NCBI GenBank assembly: GCA_045589215.1 | Contig: JAZNOQ010000053.1 | Location: forward strand, 1 to 18,140 | Reading direction: 5' to 3' | Origin: JAZNOQ01 sp045589215 | GTDB taxonomy: Bacteria > Bacillota > Clostridia > Oscillospirales > CAG-272 | DNA: 18,140 bases | Shown here: positions 1 through 7,631 of the stretch, one piece after another | How positions within the stretch are numbered: position 1 is the stretch's first letter | Layout: each line of letters opens with the position of its first letter | Translations under genes and position numbers: made by a program | Notes under the pieces: generated by a model | Told to the model about the DNA's origin: nothing | Database searches by the model: none | What the model saw: the letters and a program-made list of their open reading frames with translations, nothing else

Positions 1-420
1 GATCTTCTCAAGTCTTGCCTCGGTGTAACGGTAAGCAGCCGCGCCGTCTCCGTCCACCGAACCGAAGTTACCGTGTCCCTCTACAAGCGGATAGCGGAGC
101 GAGAAGGGCTGTGCCATACGAACCATCGTGTCATATACGGCAGCGTCGCCGTGCGGATGGTATCTACCGAGCACGTTACCGACCGTCGTCGCAGATTTGT
201 AAAAGGGCTTATCATGCGTGAGGTGATCCTCGTACATTGCAAACAGAATACGCCTCTGACCGGGCTTCATTCCGTCTCTGACGTCAGGGAGCGCACGGGA
301 GATGATGACCGACATCGAATACTCGATGAAGGACTTCTTCACCTCTTTTTCCATTTCTATGTCTACAATCTTCTGATCCGGAAATTCAATATTTTCGTTT
401 TCCGAGTGTTTGTTCTTCAT
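1..420 (-). CDS. gyrA: DNA gyrase subunit A, N-terminal 140 residues (3' end outside window)
   Basis: Catalytic breakage-reunion subunit of DNA gyrase (A2B2), which introduces negative supercoils using ATP. The ATG lies at 418-420 on the minus strand, with AGAAAGG upstream as ribosome binding site. The 140 visible residues hold the gyrase A core: ISRALPDVRDG, KPGQRRILF, the helix-turn-helix recognition segment RYHPHGDAAVYDT (87-98) and GNFGSVDGDGAAAYRYTEAR (118-136). The catalytic tyrosine is Tyr132, preceded by Arg131. The residue matching E. coli Ser83 is Ala93; the Asp87 position is kept as Asp97. It lies 30 bp after gyrB, surely cotranscribed. The reading frame runs off base 1, so the rest of the protein cannot be judged. 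ParC is the alternative, but direct linkage to gyrB near oriC favours GyrA. Confidence 0.97.
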   Translation of the reverse strand, partial: MKNKHSENENIEFPDQKIVDIEMEKEVKKSFIEYSMSVIISRALPDVRDGMKPGQRRILFAMYEDHLTHDKPFYKSATTVGNVLGRYHPHGDAAVYDTMVRMAQPFSLRYPLVEGHGNFGSVDGDGAAAYRYTEARLEKI

Positions 421-450
421 TGATAGTCAACCTTTCTGGGCAGATATAAT

Positions 451-2385
451 TTATATATCCAAATTCTCTGCGAAGCGTGCGTTCTGCTCGATAAAGACAC
501 GGCGGGGCTCTACCTTGTCTCCCATCAGAAGAGAGAAGGTTTCGTCGCACGCGATGGCGTCCTCCATCGTAACCTTGAGAAGGGTACGGGTCTCGGGATT
601 CATCGTCGTCTCCCAAAGCTGCTCTGCATCCATCTCACCAAGACCCTTGTAGCGGTCTGCCTCGACGCCGTTCGTTCCAAGCTCTTCTATATACTTATCG
701 CGCTCGGCATCCGAGAAGGCGTAACGCTCGGGACCCTTGCCCGTTCTCTTATAGACCTTGTAAAGCGGGGGCTGTGCGAGATATACGTGACCTTCCTCGA
801 TGAGCTGTCTCATATGACGGAAGAAGAAGGTAAGAAGCAGGATTCGGATATGCGAGCCGTCGACGTCGGCATCCGCCATCAGAACGATCTTACCGTAACG
901 GAGCTTGTTTATATCGAAATGATCCCCGATCCCACAGCCGAGTGCCTGAATGATCGGCTTCAGAGAGAGGTTGTCATATATCTTGTCCGCACGGGTCTTT
1001 TCAACGTTCAGTACCTTACCGCGAAGAGGAAGGATCGCCTGAAAACGCGAATTTCGTCCGGTCTTTGCAGAACCGCCTGCCGAGTCACCCTCGACGAGAT
1101 AAAGCTCGGTGAGATCGACTCTCTTTTCCTGACAATCGGCAAGCTTACCGGGGAGGCTGTTGCCCTCAAGAACGGTCTTACGCGACAGCTCTCTTGCCTT
1201 CTTTGCCGCTTCTCTCGCGCGGTTTGCGGCGAGTGCCTTTTCAATGACGATCTTTCCTGCCGCGGGATGCTCCTCCAGATATTCCGCAAACTTTTCGTAA
1301 ACAAGATCCTCAACGAACTTACGCATTTCGCTGTTACCGAGCTTCGTCTTGGTCTGTCCCTCGAACTGTGCCTCGGTGAGCTTGACCGATACGATCGCAC
1401 AAAGTCCCTCGCGGACGTCCTCACCCGAAAGGTTCTTGTCGCTGTCCTTCAGCATACCCGAACGGCGGGCATAATCGTTGATCACGCGTGTCACGGCATT
1501 CTTGAAGCCGACCTCGTGTGTACCGCCCTCCTGCGTGTGAATGTTGTTTGCGAAGGTAAGAAGAGTCTCATTGTAGCCGTCGTTATACTGAAAAGCAACC
1601 TCTGCTACACTTTCTTCCCGTTCCGCCTTCATGTAAACGATCTCGGGATGAAGCGGCTCTCTGCTTTCATTCAGATGCTCTACGAAGGAAGCAATACCGC
1701 CCTCGTATTCGAGATCGTCCTCGCGCGGATTTTCGGGATCTCTCTCGTCGCGAATAACGATGTTGACACCCGCATTCAGGAACGCCTGCTCGCGCAGACG
1801 GCGGAGAAGGATCTCGTAATCAAATACGGTCTCCTCAAACACCGTATCGTCGGGAAGGAAGCGCACGTAAAGACCTTTTTTATCAGTCTCTCCCTCGTCT
1901 CTGAAGGCACGGGCTACCTTACCGCGTTCGAACCGCTCGGTATATCTGTGACCGTCATAGCAGTTGTCGATCTCGACCCATTCGGAAAGGGCATTTACAA
2001 CCGATGCACCGACACCGTGCAGACCGCCCGAGAATTTGTATCCGTCACCTCCGAATTTTCCTCCCGCGTGAAGCACCGTATAAACGACCTCCAGGGTGGG
2101 AATTCCCATTTTCGGGTGGATACCGCTCGGAATACCGCGTCCGTCATCCTGTACGCTGACGCTGTTGTCCGCATGGAGGGTTACCTCGATGCGGTGACAT
2201 CTGCCCGCAAGCGCCTCGTCGATTGAGTTGTCCACGATCTCATATACCAGGTGGTGAAGCCCGCGTGCCGACGTCGAGCCGATGTACATACCCGGTCTCT
2301 TTCGTACAGCCTCAAGTCCCTCAAGCACCTGTATCTGATTTTCGTCGTAAACCTTTTCGTTCTTATTTTTTTCTTGCTCTTGCAT
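451..2385 (-). CDS. gyrB: DNA gyrase subunit B
   Basis: ATPase subunit of DNA gyrase. 644 residues, the normal length for Gram-positive GyrB (no proteobacterial insert). The GHKL ATPase domain has HHLVYEIVDNSIDEA (44-58, general base Glu49), DDGRGIP (80-86) and the ATP-lid glycines SGGLHGVGASVVNALS (119-134). The transducer domain follows. The TOPRIM domain has LVEGDSAGGSAKTGR (430-444; Glu432, Asp434) and DADVDGSHIR (505-514). The C-terminal end carries YKGLGEMDAEQLWETTM (579-595), typical of gyrase B. The start ATG at 2383-2385 has GAAAGGAAA upstream. It sits 40 bp after remB and 30 bp before gyrA, in one leftward transcription unit. ParE is unlikely given the neighbours. Confidence 0.98.
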   Translation of the reverse strand: MQEQEKNKNEKVYDENQIQVLEGLEAVRKRPGMYIGSTSARGLHHLVYEIVDNSIDEALAGRCHRIEVTLHADNSVSVQDDGRGIPSGIHPKMGIPTLEVVYTVLHAGGKFGGDGYKFSGGLHGVGASVVNALSEWVEIDNCYDGHRYTERFERGKVARAFRDEGETDKKGLYVRFLPDDTVFEETVFDYEILLRRLREQAFLNAGVNIVIRDERDPENPREDDLEYEGGIASFVEHLNESREPLHPEIVYMKAEREESVAEVAFQYNDGYNETLLTFANNIHTQEGGTHEVGFKNAVTRVINDYARRSGMLKDSDKNLSGEDVREGLCAIVSVKLTEAQFEGQTKTKLGNSEMRKFVEDLVYEKFAEYLEEHPAAGKIVIEKALAANRAREAAKKARELSRKTVLEGNSLPGKLADCQEKRVDLTELYLVEGDSAGGSAKTGRNSRFQAILPLRGKVLNVEKTRADKIYDNLSLKPIIQALGCGIGDHFDINKLRYGKIVLMADADVDGSHIRILLLTFFFRHMRQLIEEGHVYLAQPPLYKVYKRTGKGPERYAFSDAERDKYIEELGTNGVEADRYKGLGEMDAEQLWETTMNPETRTLLKVTMEDAIACDETFSLLMGDKVEPRRVFIEQNARFAENLDI

Positions 2386-2425
2386 TTACTGTTTCCTTTC
2401 GTAGGGTCTTTTTCGGGTTAATCCT

Positions 2426-2686
2426 TTATATTTCGTAATTCGTTTTCATTCTTCCGACGAGTGCGGACGGTGAAAACTGTGAAAAGCATATTTTATAAAG
2501 TCCGTTCTCGGTGTAGAGAACGAAGGACTTCGGAAGCTCTTCTCCTGCCGACTCAAGCATTTTCTTTCTGTCAGCCGAGGACAGAAATTTTTTCGTGACA
2601 GCGGATACCGTCGCAGTATCCGCGTCAAATATGCCTATCACGTCTTTCTTTTTGACCGATCTTTTATTTCCGAGAAAGAGGAACAT
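2426..2686 (-). CDS. remB: RemB/YaaB-like DUF370 family protein
   Basis: 86 residues, matching the small DUF370 protein encoded between recF and gyrB in Bacillus subtilis (YaaB, also called RemB, linked to biofilm-matrix regulation). Family features seen: an N-terminal hydrophobic strand MFLFLG, the KDVIGIFD segment (14-21), a lysine-rich middle with KKFLSS, then KSFVLYTENGLYKICFSQFSP near residues 53-73. The ATG overlaps the recF stop as TGATG (2684-2688), which implies translational coupling to recF. Sequence similarity and exact gene position give the family. A role in matrix or DNA-binding regulation is carried over from B. subtilis RemA/RemB and is not shown here. Confidence 0.85.
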   Translation of the reverse strand: MFLFLGNKRSVKKKDVIGIFDADTATVSAVTKKFLSSADRKKMLESAGEELPKSFVLYTENGLYKICFSQFSPSALVGRMKTNYEI

Positions 2687-3786
2687 CAGAAATACCTCCC
2701 ATTCTCTACTCGTACGATCCTTGCTGCTTCATCATTTACCGCTTCGCACGTCGTCATAATGACCTGTCTTTCCTTGATGCAGGAAAGGAGATAAGCGCGC
2801 CGACGCGTGTCAAGCTCGGACAAAACGTCGTCAAAGAGAAGGACAGGATATTCGGTCGTCATTTTCTTGCTGATCTCCCCTTCGGAGAGCTTCATCGCAA
2901 GTGCGAGCGAGCGCTGTTGCCCCTGCGACGCAAAGATGCGCGCGGGCTTTTCGTTTAAGAGAATCGAAATATCGTCTCTGTGCGTTCCCCAAAGCGTCGT
3001 TCCCGCACCGATCTCACGGTCGTGATGAGACATAAGAAGCTGTGCAAAGCTCTTTTCGATCAGATCCTCGTCCTCGTAATCGTCCTCTTCACGGTGCGCC
3101 GTTCCGACGTACCGAAAGGACGGTATCTCGTTTCCGCCCGTCATATCCGAAAAATAAGCACGGGCATTTTCGTCAAGCATCCGAACGTAAGAGAGCCTTG
3201 TCTTAGCGATAGACGCCGCCTCCCTCGCAAGCTGAAGAGACCAGAATTCGATCGTGTCGCGGAAGGTTCTCATATCTTCCTCCGCTTTTTTTAAAAGCGC
3301 GTTTCTTTGCTTTAAGATCTGATTGTAACGCTGGAGAGAACGCAAATACATCGGGCGCAGCTGACAGATCGCAACGTCGAGATAATTTCTCCGAAGTGCG
3401 GGACCCTCCTTCACGAGAAGAAGATGCTCGGGACAGAACAGAACTGCGCGGAAGGCTCCGACAAGCTCCGACAGCGTTTCTACACGGCATCCGTTTTCGG
3501 TCGCCGTCCGCTGTGCTCCGTCTCTGATCTGCATTGTTATATTTTGCTTCCGAAGCGAATCGGTAAAGTCAAGCGATATCTCACACGCTTTCTCTCCAAA
3601 GCGTATCATTTCAGCATTTTTCGCCCCTCGGAAGCTCTTTCCTATGGCTATGTAATAGATCGCCTCAAGAAGATTTGTCTTTCCTTGCGCATTATCGCCG
3701 TACAGAATGTTCACTTCGGGAGCGAAGGTGACCTCCGCCCGCTCGACATTGCGAAAATCCCTTACGCGTATTTCATTGCATATCAT
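2686..3786 (-). CDS. recF: DNA replication and repair protein RecF
   Basis: SMC-like ATPase that, with RecO and RecR, loads RecA at single-strand gaps. 366 residues, normal length. Walker A is GDNAQGKT (30-37), the ABC-type signature is SQGQQRS (287-293), and Walker B with the D-loop is LLFDDVLSELD (316-326). The N-terminus MICNEIRVRDFRNVE aligns with the usual RecF start, so ATG 3784-3786 is kept. No Shine-Dalgarno lies 5-13 bases upstream; the space is taken by the hairpin CGAGGC-TCT-GCCTCG (3799-3813). Its stop codon overlaps the remB start. It lies 178 bp after dnaN, separated by a palindrome cluster. Confidence 0.97.
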   Translation of the reverse strand: MICNEIRVRDFRNVERAEVTFAPEVNILYGDNAQGKTNLLEAIYYIAIGKSFRGAKNAEMIRFGEKACEISLDFTDSLRKQNITMQIRDGAQRTATENGCRVETLSELVGAFRAVLFCPEHLLLVKEGPALRRNYLDVAICQLRPMYLRSLQRYNQILKQRNALLKKAEEDMRTFRDTIEFWSLQLAREAASIAKTRLSYVRMLDENARAYFSDMTGGNEIPSFRYVGTAHREEDDYEDEDLIEKSFAQLLMSHHDREIGAGTTLWGTHRDDISILLNEKPARIFASQGQQRSLALAMKLSEGEISKKMTTEYPVLLFDDVLSELDTRRRAYLLSCIKERQVIMTTCEAVNDEAARIVRVENGRYF

Positions 3787-3964
3787 AGCTTGTGATTCGA
3801 GGCTCTGCCTCGAGCTCCGATCAAGAAACTTTTTGAAAAAAGTTTCTTAATGATCTTCAAAAACTTTTCTCAAATGTTTATTTTTTTTAAAGTTTTTGAA
3901 AGTCTTGAAAACTTTTTTCAAAAAGTTTTCAAGTGGGGGTGCGGGGGTAAGCCCCCGCTTCTCG
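3787..3964. repeat. Cluster of five palindromes between dnaN and recF
   Basis: Read on the plus strand, five stem-loops fill this 178-bp gap: 3799-3813 (CGAGGC/GCCTCG, 3-base loop); 3823-3848 (AAGAAACTTTTT arms); 3856-3900 (TTCAAAAACTTT arms around a 21-base loop); 3904-3933 (CTTGAAAACTTTTT arms, 14 bp); and 3941-3958 (GCGGGGG/CCCCCGC, loop TAAG). The A/T-rich hairpins share the core AAACTTTTT/AAAAAGTTT. None has the simple GC stem plus U-tract of a clear terminator in the dnaN-to-recF direction, though folding could still slow transcription. The layout resembles dispersed intergenic palindromic elements of Clostridia genomes; that link is from memory. Confidence 0.8.
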
Positions 3965-5116
3965 TCACTCCTTAATACGGACGGGGAGGAGCATAAAGAT
4001 ATCCTCAGCTCCTTCATCGGGCTCGACAGGCTCGACGTTGATGCTCGAAATGGGAGAGGACATAGATACCTTTACTCTCTTCGTTTCACACGCACGGACC
4101 GTATCAATGAGGAAGCGGTTATTGAATGCGATCGTCAGATCGTCTCCCTCGTGATCGATCTCGATCTCGTCATAGGTGCTTCCCGCCGCAGAGGTCGCCA
4201 TGACCTTCATAATACCGTTTGAGAAAACGAGCTTTACGTGAGAACGAACGCTTCCCGCGATCCTCTCCTCGGTAACTAGTGCTGCTCTCTCAAGTGCTGC
4301 TATAAACGCTCCCTTGTCGATCTCTGCAAAAATGCGGTGATTGCGCATCAGAATACGGTCGTAATCAATGTATTCACCGTCAACGAGACGCGAGAAAAAT
4401 ACGATATCATCGATCTCGAATACAATAAACTTACGAGAAAGATGAATGCGAACATCCTCTTCCTCACCGTCGGAAAGGAGACGCTGCAGCTCGTTCACCG
4501 TCTTGACGGGAACGATGAAGGAAAAGCTCATTTCTCCATCCATTTCATCTCTCTTGTCTTCAACGGGCGTCTCTACCGTGCAGCGTGCGAGCTTGAAGGT
4601 GTCGCAGGATACGAGGTGAAGGGTATTTTCGGTTACACGGAAGAAGCATCCGTTAAGAACGGCACGCTGATCGTTCGTTCCCATTGCAAAGGATACCTTA
4701 GACAGCATCTTTTTGAGGATACCCTGACCGATCGAAAATCCCTTTTCGGTCTTAAGACGCGGGATCGACGGAAAATCCTCTCCGCTCATCGCATTCATTT
4801 TGTGGGAGGATTTGCCTGAGGAAATGCAGGCTATCATTTTGTCATCTACCTCAAGTGTGACCTCGTCGCCCTCCATTACCTTTAAGGTCTGCATAAATTT
4901 TTGAGCGGGGATCGAATAAATACCTTCATTTTCAACGTGTGCATTGATCTCACGGCGAACACCCTTTTCGGTGTCATAAGCGGTCAGAATGCAAACGTCG
5001 GGATACTTCGCTTCGATCAGGATACCCTCGGTAGCGGGGATGGAGGTCTTACCGACGGCACACATCATCGGCGAGATCGCCTCGATGGTCATAGCTCTGC
5101 TCATTGTAATTTTCAT
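3965..5116 (-). CDS. dnaN: DNA polymerase III beta sliding clamp
   Basis: Ring-shaped processivity clamp of the replicative polymerase. 383 residues, within the usual 365-385. The three repeated clamp domains run about 1-127, 128-255 and 256-383. The first starts MKITMSRAMTIEAISPMM. Later landmarks are DFPSIPRL, DQRAVLNGCFF with LHLVSCDTFKLA (the second-domain core), FNNRFLIDTVRA, and the C-terminal LLPVRIKE, which contains the conserved LPVR end. The start ATG 5114-5116 has AGAAAGG 15 bases upstream. The gene directly abuts the origin region and is read away from it. The stop TGA is followed 6 bp later by a GC-rich palindrome. Confidence 0.97.
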   Translation of the reverse strand: MKITMSRAMTIEAISPMMCAVGKTSIPATEGILIEAKYPDVCILTAYDTEKGVRREINAHVENEGIYSIPAQKFMQTLKVMEGDEVTLEVDDKMIACISSGKSSHKMNAMSGEDFPSIPRLKTEKGFSIGQGILKKMLSKVSFAMGTNDQRAVLNGCFFRVTENTLHLVSCDTFKLARCTVETPVEDKRDEMDGEMSFSFIVPVKTVNELQRLLSDGEEEDVRIHLSRKFIVFEIDDIVFFSRLVDGEYIDYDRILMRNHRIFAEIDKGAFIAALERAALVTEERIAGSVRSHVKLVFSNGIMKVMATSAAGSTYDEIEIDHEGDDLTIAFNNRFLIDTVRACETKRVKVSMSSPISSINVEPVEPDEGAEDIFMLLPVRIKE

Positions 5117-5196
5117 AACTCGAAATTAACCTTTCTGAATTAGTAAGTCAAATGTAAAAAAGGAGGATTACCGCAAAGGGTACTCTGTTTTTGGAA

Positions 5197-5209
5197 CGCG
5201 CTTCGCGCG
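5197..5209. other. Short GC hairpin in the dnaN leader
   Basis: CGCGC-TTC-GCGCG, a perfect 5-bp stem with 3-base loop, about 80 bp upstream of dnaN and flanked by partly complementary TCTGT and ACAGA. It would be transcribed in a dnaN leader if the promoter lies further upstream. No U-tract follows it in the dnaN direction. Function unknown. Confidence 0.4.
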
Positions 5210-5564
5210 AATAGACAGAACGGTAGAATGTATAGGTTTTAGTAGAAATAGAAGTAGGGGGTGTGGAAAAGGAGGAAAAAGTCGGAAAATCATTTTCTTT
5301 ACAGCGTTTCAAGGGAATTTATTCTGTGAAAAAGCCGTGGAAAAACGTCTTGCAACGGGAAACATATCTCTTGGGATTCTTTTCTGTTTCTCTCGTAAAT
5401 TTGCTTTTTCGGATCTAAATAGGATAAAAAAGAGAAATTTCGAAGAAAATTCGGTTTTCTGTGGAAAACAGAACAACAGAAATATAAGAACCTTCGGTGG
5501 AAAACTTGACAAAAAGGCGAAAGCAGAACATCCAAAAGGACGTGCTGTGAGGAAAAAGAAGAAA

Positions 5565-5573
5565 TTATCCACA
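5565..5573 (+). promoter_or_regulatory. Perfect DnaA box
   Basis: TTATCCACA, an exact match to the consensus DnaA box. It is the only exact copy seen in the intergenic region and lies midway between the two groups of degenerate boxes. Confidence 0.8.
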
Positions 5574-5662
5574 AGGGTGTTATTTTCAGAAAAGTAATAA
5601 AAAGAACAAAAAAATATATTCTCCCGCGCACGAAAGTGTTCGTCTGTCAGCGGTTTATCGGG

Positions 5663-5678
5663 CGACTGTGATCAGTCG
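5663..5678. other. 16-bp dyad inside the origin region
   Basis: CGACTG-TGAT-CAGTCG, a perfect 6-bp inverted repeat with a 4-base centre, lying between the perfect DnaA box and the main box cluster. It could be a binding site for a dimeric regulator or a small hairpin. Nothing in the sequence names the protein. Confidence 0.35.
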
Positions 5679-5733
5679 ATGAAGGAAAGAAATTTCAAAA
5701 GAAAATGATAAAGCACAATGAAGATTTTATAAA

Positions 5734-5776
5734 TAATCCACACAGTTTTCCACAAGATGTGGAAAACTGTGGAGAA
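5734..5776. promoter_or_regulatory. DnaA box cluster with perfect 31-bp dyad
   Basis: Four boxes in 43 bp: TAATCCACA (5734-5742, +), TTTTCCACA (5746-5754, +), TGTGGAAAA (5758-5766, -) and TGTGGAGAA (5768-5776, -), each one base from consensus. The middle boxes lie in a perfect inverted repeat with 14-bp arms, CACAGTTTTCCACA at 5741-5754 and its complement at 5758-5771, around AGA. This is the densest DnaA-binding site in the window and sits about 100 bp from the end of dnaA, next to the AT-rich stretch. It is the best candidate for the core of origin assembly. Confidence 0.75.
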
Positions 5777-5805
5777 TATCTTGAAAAAACCTCTGAAAAA
5801 CCAGG

Positions 5806-5874
5806 AATATCTGTTATAAAAGGCTGTTAAATTTTGAAACATATTTTTTTACCGCCTTTTTATACTATTTTATG
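5806..5874. other. AT-rich stretch, candidate DNA unwinding element
   Basis: This segment between the DnaA box cluster and the dnaA stop is strongly AT-rich, with runs such as ATATTTTTTTA and TTTTTATACTATTTTATG. An AT-rich region next to a box cluster is the usual form of an unwinding element. The alternative A/T-rich segment at 5575-5632, beside the perfect box, cannot be excluded. No clear DnaA-trio series was recognised by eye. Confidence 0.45.
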
Positions 5875-7383
5875 TCAGTCGTTGTTTTTCAGCGACTTGA
5901 GCATTTCGCTGACCTGAAAGCTGTAAGCCGTATCGGAAAGCATACGGCGTTCAACCGTTTCGCAGGAGGCGATAACCGTCGTATGGTCACGGTTGAAGAG
6001 CTTACCGATGTTCGGGAGAGACATATCGGTTGCGTTGCGGATGAGATAGACCGCGACGTGACGCGCCGTTGCGATATCCTTTGTACGGCGAGCACCGACC
6101 ATATCCTCCTTCGAAATGCCGAACTTCTTTTCGACCATTCCAAAAACGCGGTCGATCGTAACGCTGACGGGCTCCTCGCTTCCCATAAATTCGGTGATGC
6201 AGGACTGTGCCATCTGCATTGTGATCGGTTCGCCCGTGAGGAAGGTCATAGCACTCAGCTTTTTCGTCACGCCCTCGAGCTGACGGATATTGGAGCGGAG
6301 GTTTTCGGCAAGGAACATTAAGATATCGTCGCTGACCGTAAGCCCTGTCGACTCACACTTTTTCTTGAGAATGGCGATACGAAGCTCAAGGTCGGGCGGC
6401 TGAATATCTGCGATCAGTCCCCATTCAAATCTCGTTTTCAATCTGTCTTCAAGGGTTTTGATCTCGCGGGGAGGACGGTCGGAGGTCAGAATGATCTGCT
6501 TATGATCCTCGTAAAGTGCGTTAAAGGTATGGAATATCTCCTCTTGCGTCGAGTTTTTTCCCGCAACGAACTGAATGTCGTCGATCAGGAGAACGTCGCA
6601 GTTGCGGAACTTGTTGCGGAATTCGGGCATAGCCGAGCGCGCGATGCTCTCGACAAGCTCATTGGTAAATTCTTCCCCTCGGATGTAACGGATATTCACA
6701 CCGGGGCTGCGCTTACGGATGCAGTTGAGAACGGCGTACATCAGGTGCGTTTTACCAAGTCCGCTCTGTCCGTAAATGAAGAGGGGATTGAAATTCGACG
6801 CGGGGTGCTGTGTAACCGCAATGCAGGCGGAATGTGCGAATTTATTTGAAGATCCGACGATGAAGTTTTCAAAGGTGTATTCGTAGGACGAAGCCGGGAA
6901 GACCGAGCCCTGCTGTTTCGGAAGAAAATAATCCTTCGTCAGGGGAGAGACCGGCTCCTCACCTTCACGGAAGGGGTAAATGTCGGCGTCCTCCTCCGGG
7001 GTAAGGGGACGGGTCTCCGAGGTGTCGGGCTTTTTCGTTTTGATCGTTTTAAACAGAAAAGCGGGAGGCTCTTCCTCGTCGGGATCGAGATTTCGGATCT
7101 GACGCTTCAGCTTTTCGACGTCGGTAGGCTCGCCGTCAAAGACGAGATAAACGCGGACGGGGAAGCCGAGCGCAAGCTCGAATGCTTTTTCGATACCCTC
7201 ACGGTATTTTGTATTGATCGCGTTGTATTTGAAGCCCGAGTCGGTCGCGAGCGTTACCTGCTCGTCGTCGAGATCGCGAATGCGAACGTCCTCGAAGATG
7301 ATCTCGAGGATTGGAAGCGGATAGATACCCGCGAGCTTTTTCTTTGCAAGATCCCAAAAGCGGTCAAGCTGTTTTTGTTGCAT
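5875..7383 (-). CDS. dnaA: Chromosomal replication initiator protein DnaA
   Basis: AAA+ ATPase that binds DnaA boxes and opens oriC. 502 residues, slightly longer than B. subtilis DnaA because of an acidic, proline-bearing linker (domain II, about 85-165). Domain I (1-80) starts MQQKQLDRFWDLAKKKL. The AAA+ domain has FENFIVGSSNKFAHSAC (171-187), Walker A GQSGLGKT (205-212), Walker B LLIDDIQF (265-272) and the box VII arginine segment RLKTRFEWG (314-322). The DNA-binding domain IV has the signature NRDHTTVIAS (464-473). AAGGAT precedes ATG 7381-7383. It is transcribed toward the origin region, from a strong promoter at 7440-7468. Confidence 0.98.
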   Translation of the reverse strand: MQQKQLDRFWDLAKKKLAGIYPLPILEIIFEDVRIRDLDDEQVTLATDSGFKYNAINTKYREGIEKAFELALGFPVRVYLVFDGEPTDVEKLKRQIRNLDPDEEEPPAFLFKTIKTKKPDTSETRPLTPEEDADIYPFREGEEPVSPLTKDYFLPKQQGSVFPASSYEYTFENFIVGSSNKFAHSACIAVTQHPASNFNPLFIYGQSGLGKTHLMYAVLNCIRKRSPGVNIRYIRGEEFTNELVESIARSAMPEFRNKFRNCDVLLIDDIQFVAGKNSTQEEIFHTFNALYEDHKQIILTSDRPPREIKTLEDRLKTRFEWGLIADIQPPDLELRIAILKKKCESTGLTVSDDILMFLAENLRSNIRQLEGVTKKLSAMTFLTGEPITMQMAQSCITEFMGSEEPVSVTIDRVFGMVEKKFGISKEDMVGARRTKDIATARHVAVYLIRNATDMSLPNIGKLFNRDHTTVIASCETVERRMLSDTAYSFQVSEMLKSLKNND

Positions 7384-7414
7384 ATTTTATAAATCCTTTT
7401 TATTTAGAATCGGT

Positions 7415-7423
7415 GGTGCATAA
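7415..7423 (-). promoter_or_regulatory. dnaA: Possible DnaA box in the dnaA leader
   Basis: TTATGCACC on the minus strand, one base from TTATNCACA, placed between the dnaA -10 element and start codon. It could support DnaA autoregulation, as known in other bacteria. A single nine-base near match can occur by chance. Confidence 0.3.
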
Positions 7424-7439
7424 GAAATATATATATTAT

Positions 7440-7468
7440 ATTATATCATATATATAGGTTTTTTGCAA
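7440..7468 (-). promoter_or_regulatory. dnaA: dnaA promoter (sigma-A type, extended -10)
   Basis: On the minus strand TTGCAA (7463-7468), a 17-base spacer, and TATAAT (7440-7445) preceded by TGA, an extended -10. It lies 57 bases upstream of the dnaA ATG. The surrounding sequence is almost pure A/T. It is the best promoter seen for dnaA. Confidence 0.75.
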
Positions 7469-7602
7469 GTCTTTTTTATAATTAGATAGAAATTTTTTGT
7501 AAATTTTTGCGTGATGACGGATAATAGAGACTGCTAAAAAGATGAGAAGGAATAAAAGAGCGAAGCAAAAAATGAAATAAAAAAATGAAAGAAGGAAAAA
7601 AC

Positions 7603-7631
7603 TTGACAAAAAAGATTTTTTATATTACAAT
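7603..7631 (+). promoter_or_regulatory. copA: copA promoter (sigma-A type)
   Basis: TTGACA (7603-7608), a 17-base spacer, and TACAAT (7626-7631), about 46 bases before the copA ATG. No CsoR-type operator and no convincing CopY-type TACA-NN-TGTA box was found around it, so copper control is not visible in the sequence. Confidence 0.75.

Larger units (their letters stand above)
5117..5874. other. Probable replication origin (oriC), dnaA-dnaN intergenic region
   Basis: 758 bp without a credible gene between dnaN and dnaA. It holds one perfect DnaA box, TTATCCACA at 5565-5573 (+), and boxes with one mismatch at 5262-5270 (-), 5460-5468 (-), 5734-5742 (+), 5746-5754 (+), 5758-5766 (-) and 5768-5776 (-). 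A weaker site, GGTGGAAAA, lies at 5496-5504. The rest is A/G-rich on the plus strand, with an AT-rich stretch near dnaA. No comparable box cluster lies upstream of dnaA. Bacterial origins commonly sit beside dnaA with such clusters, so the call rests on gene context plus boxes. The dnaN promoter should also lie here, but no convincing hexamer pair was found. Confidence 0.85.

Noticed and set aside
787..2226. 479-codon open frame on the plus strand
   Set aside because: It lies wholly antisense to gyrB, which has every family motif; no ribosome site or recognisable domain in the shadow frame.
3904..3958. Intrinsic terminator for dnaN
   Set aside because: Stems are present but no U-tract follows the GC-rich stem in the dnaN direction; better described as a palindrome cluster.
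5299..5631. Short overlapping open frames in the origin region
   Set aside because: Low-complexity Phe/Lys-rich translations from A/T-rich DNA, overlapping DnaA boxes on both strands, without ribosome sites.
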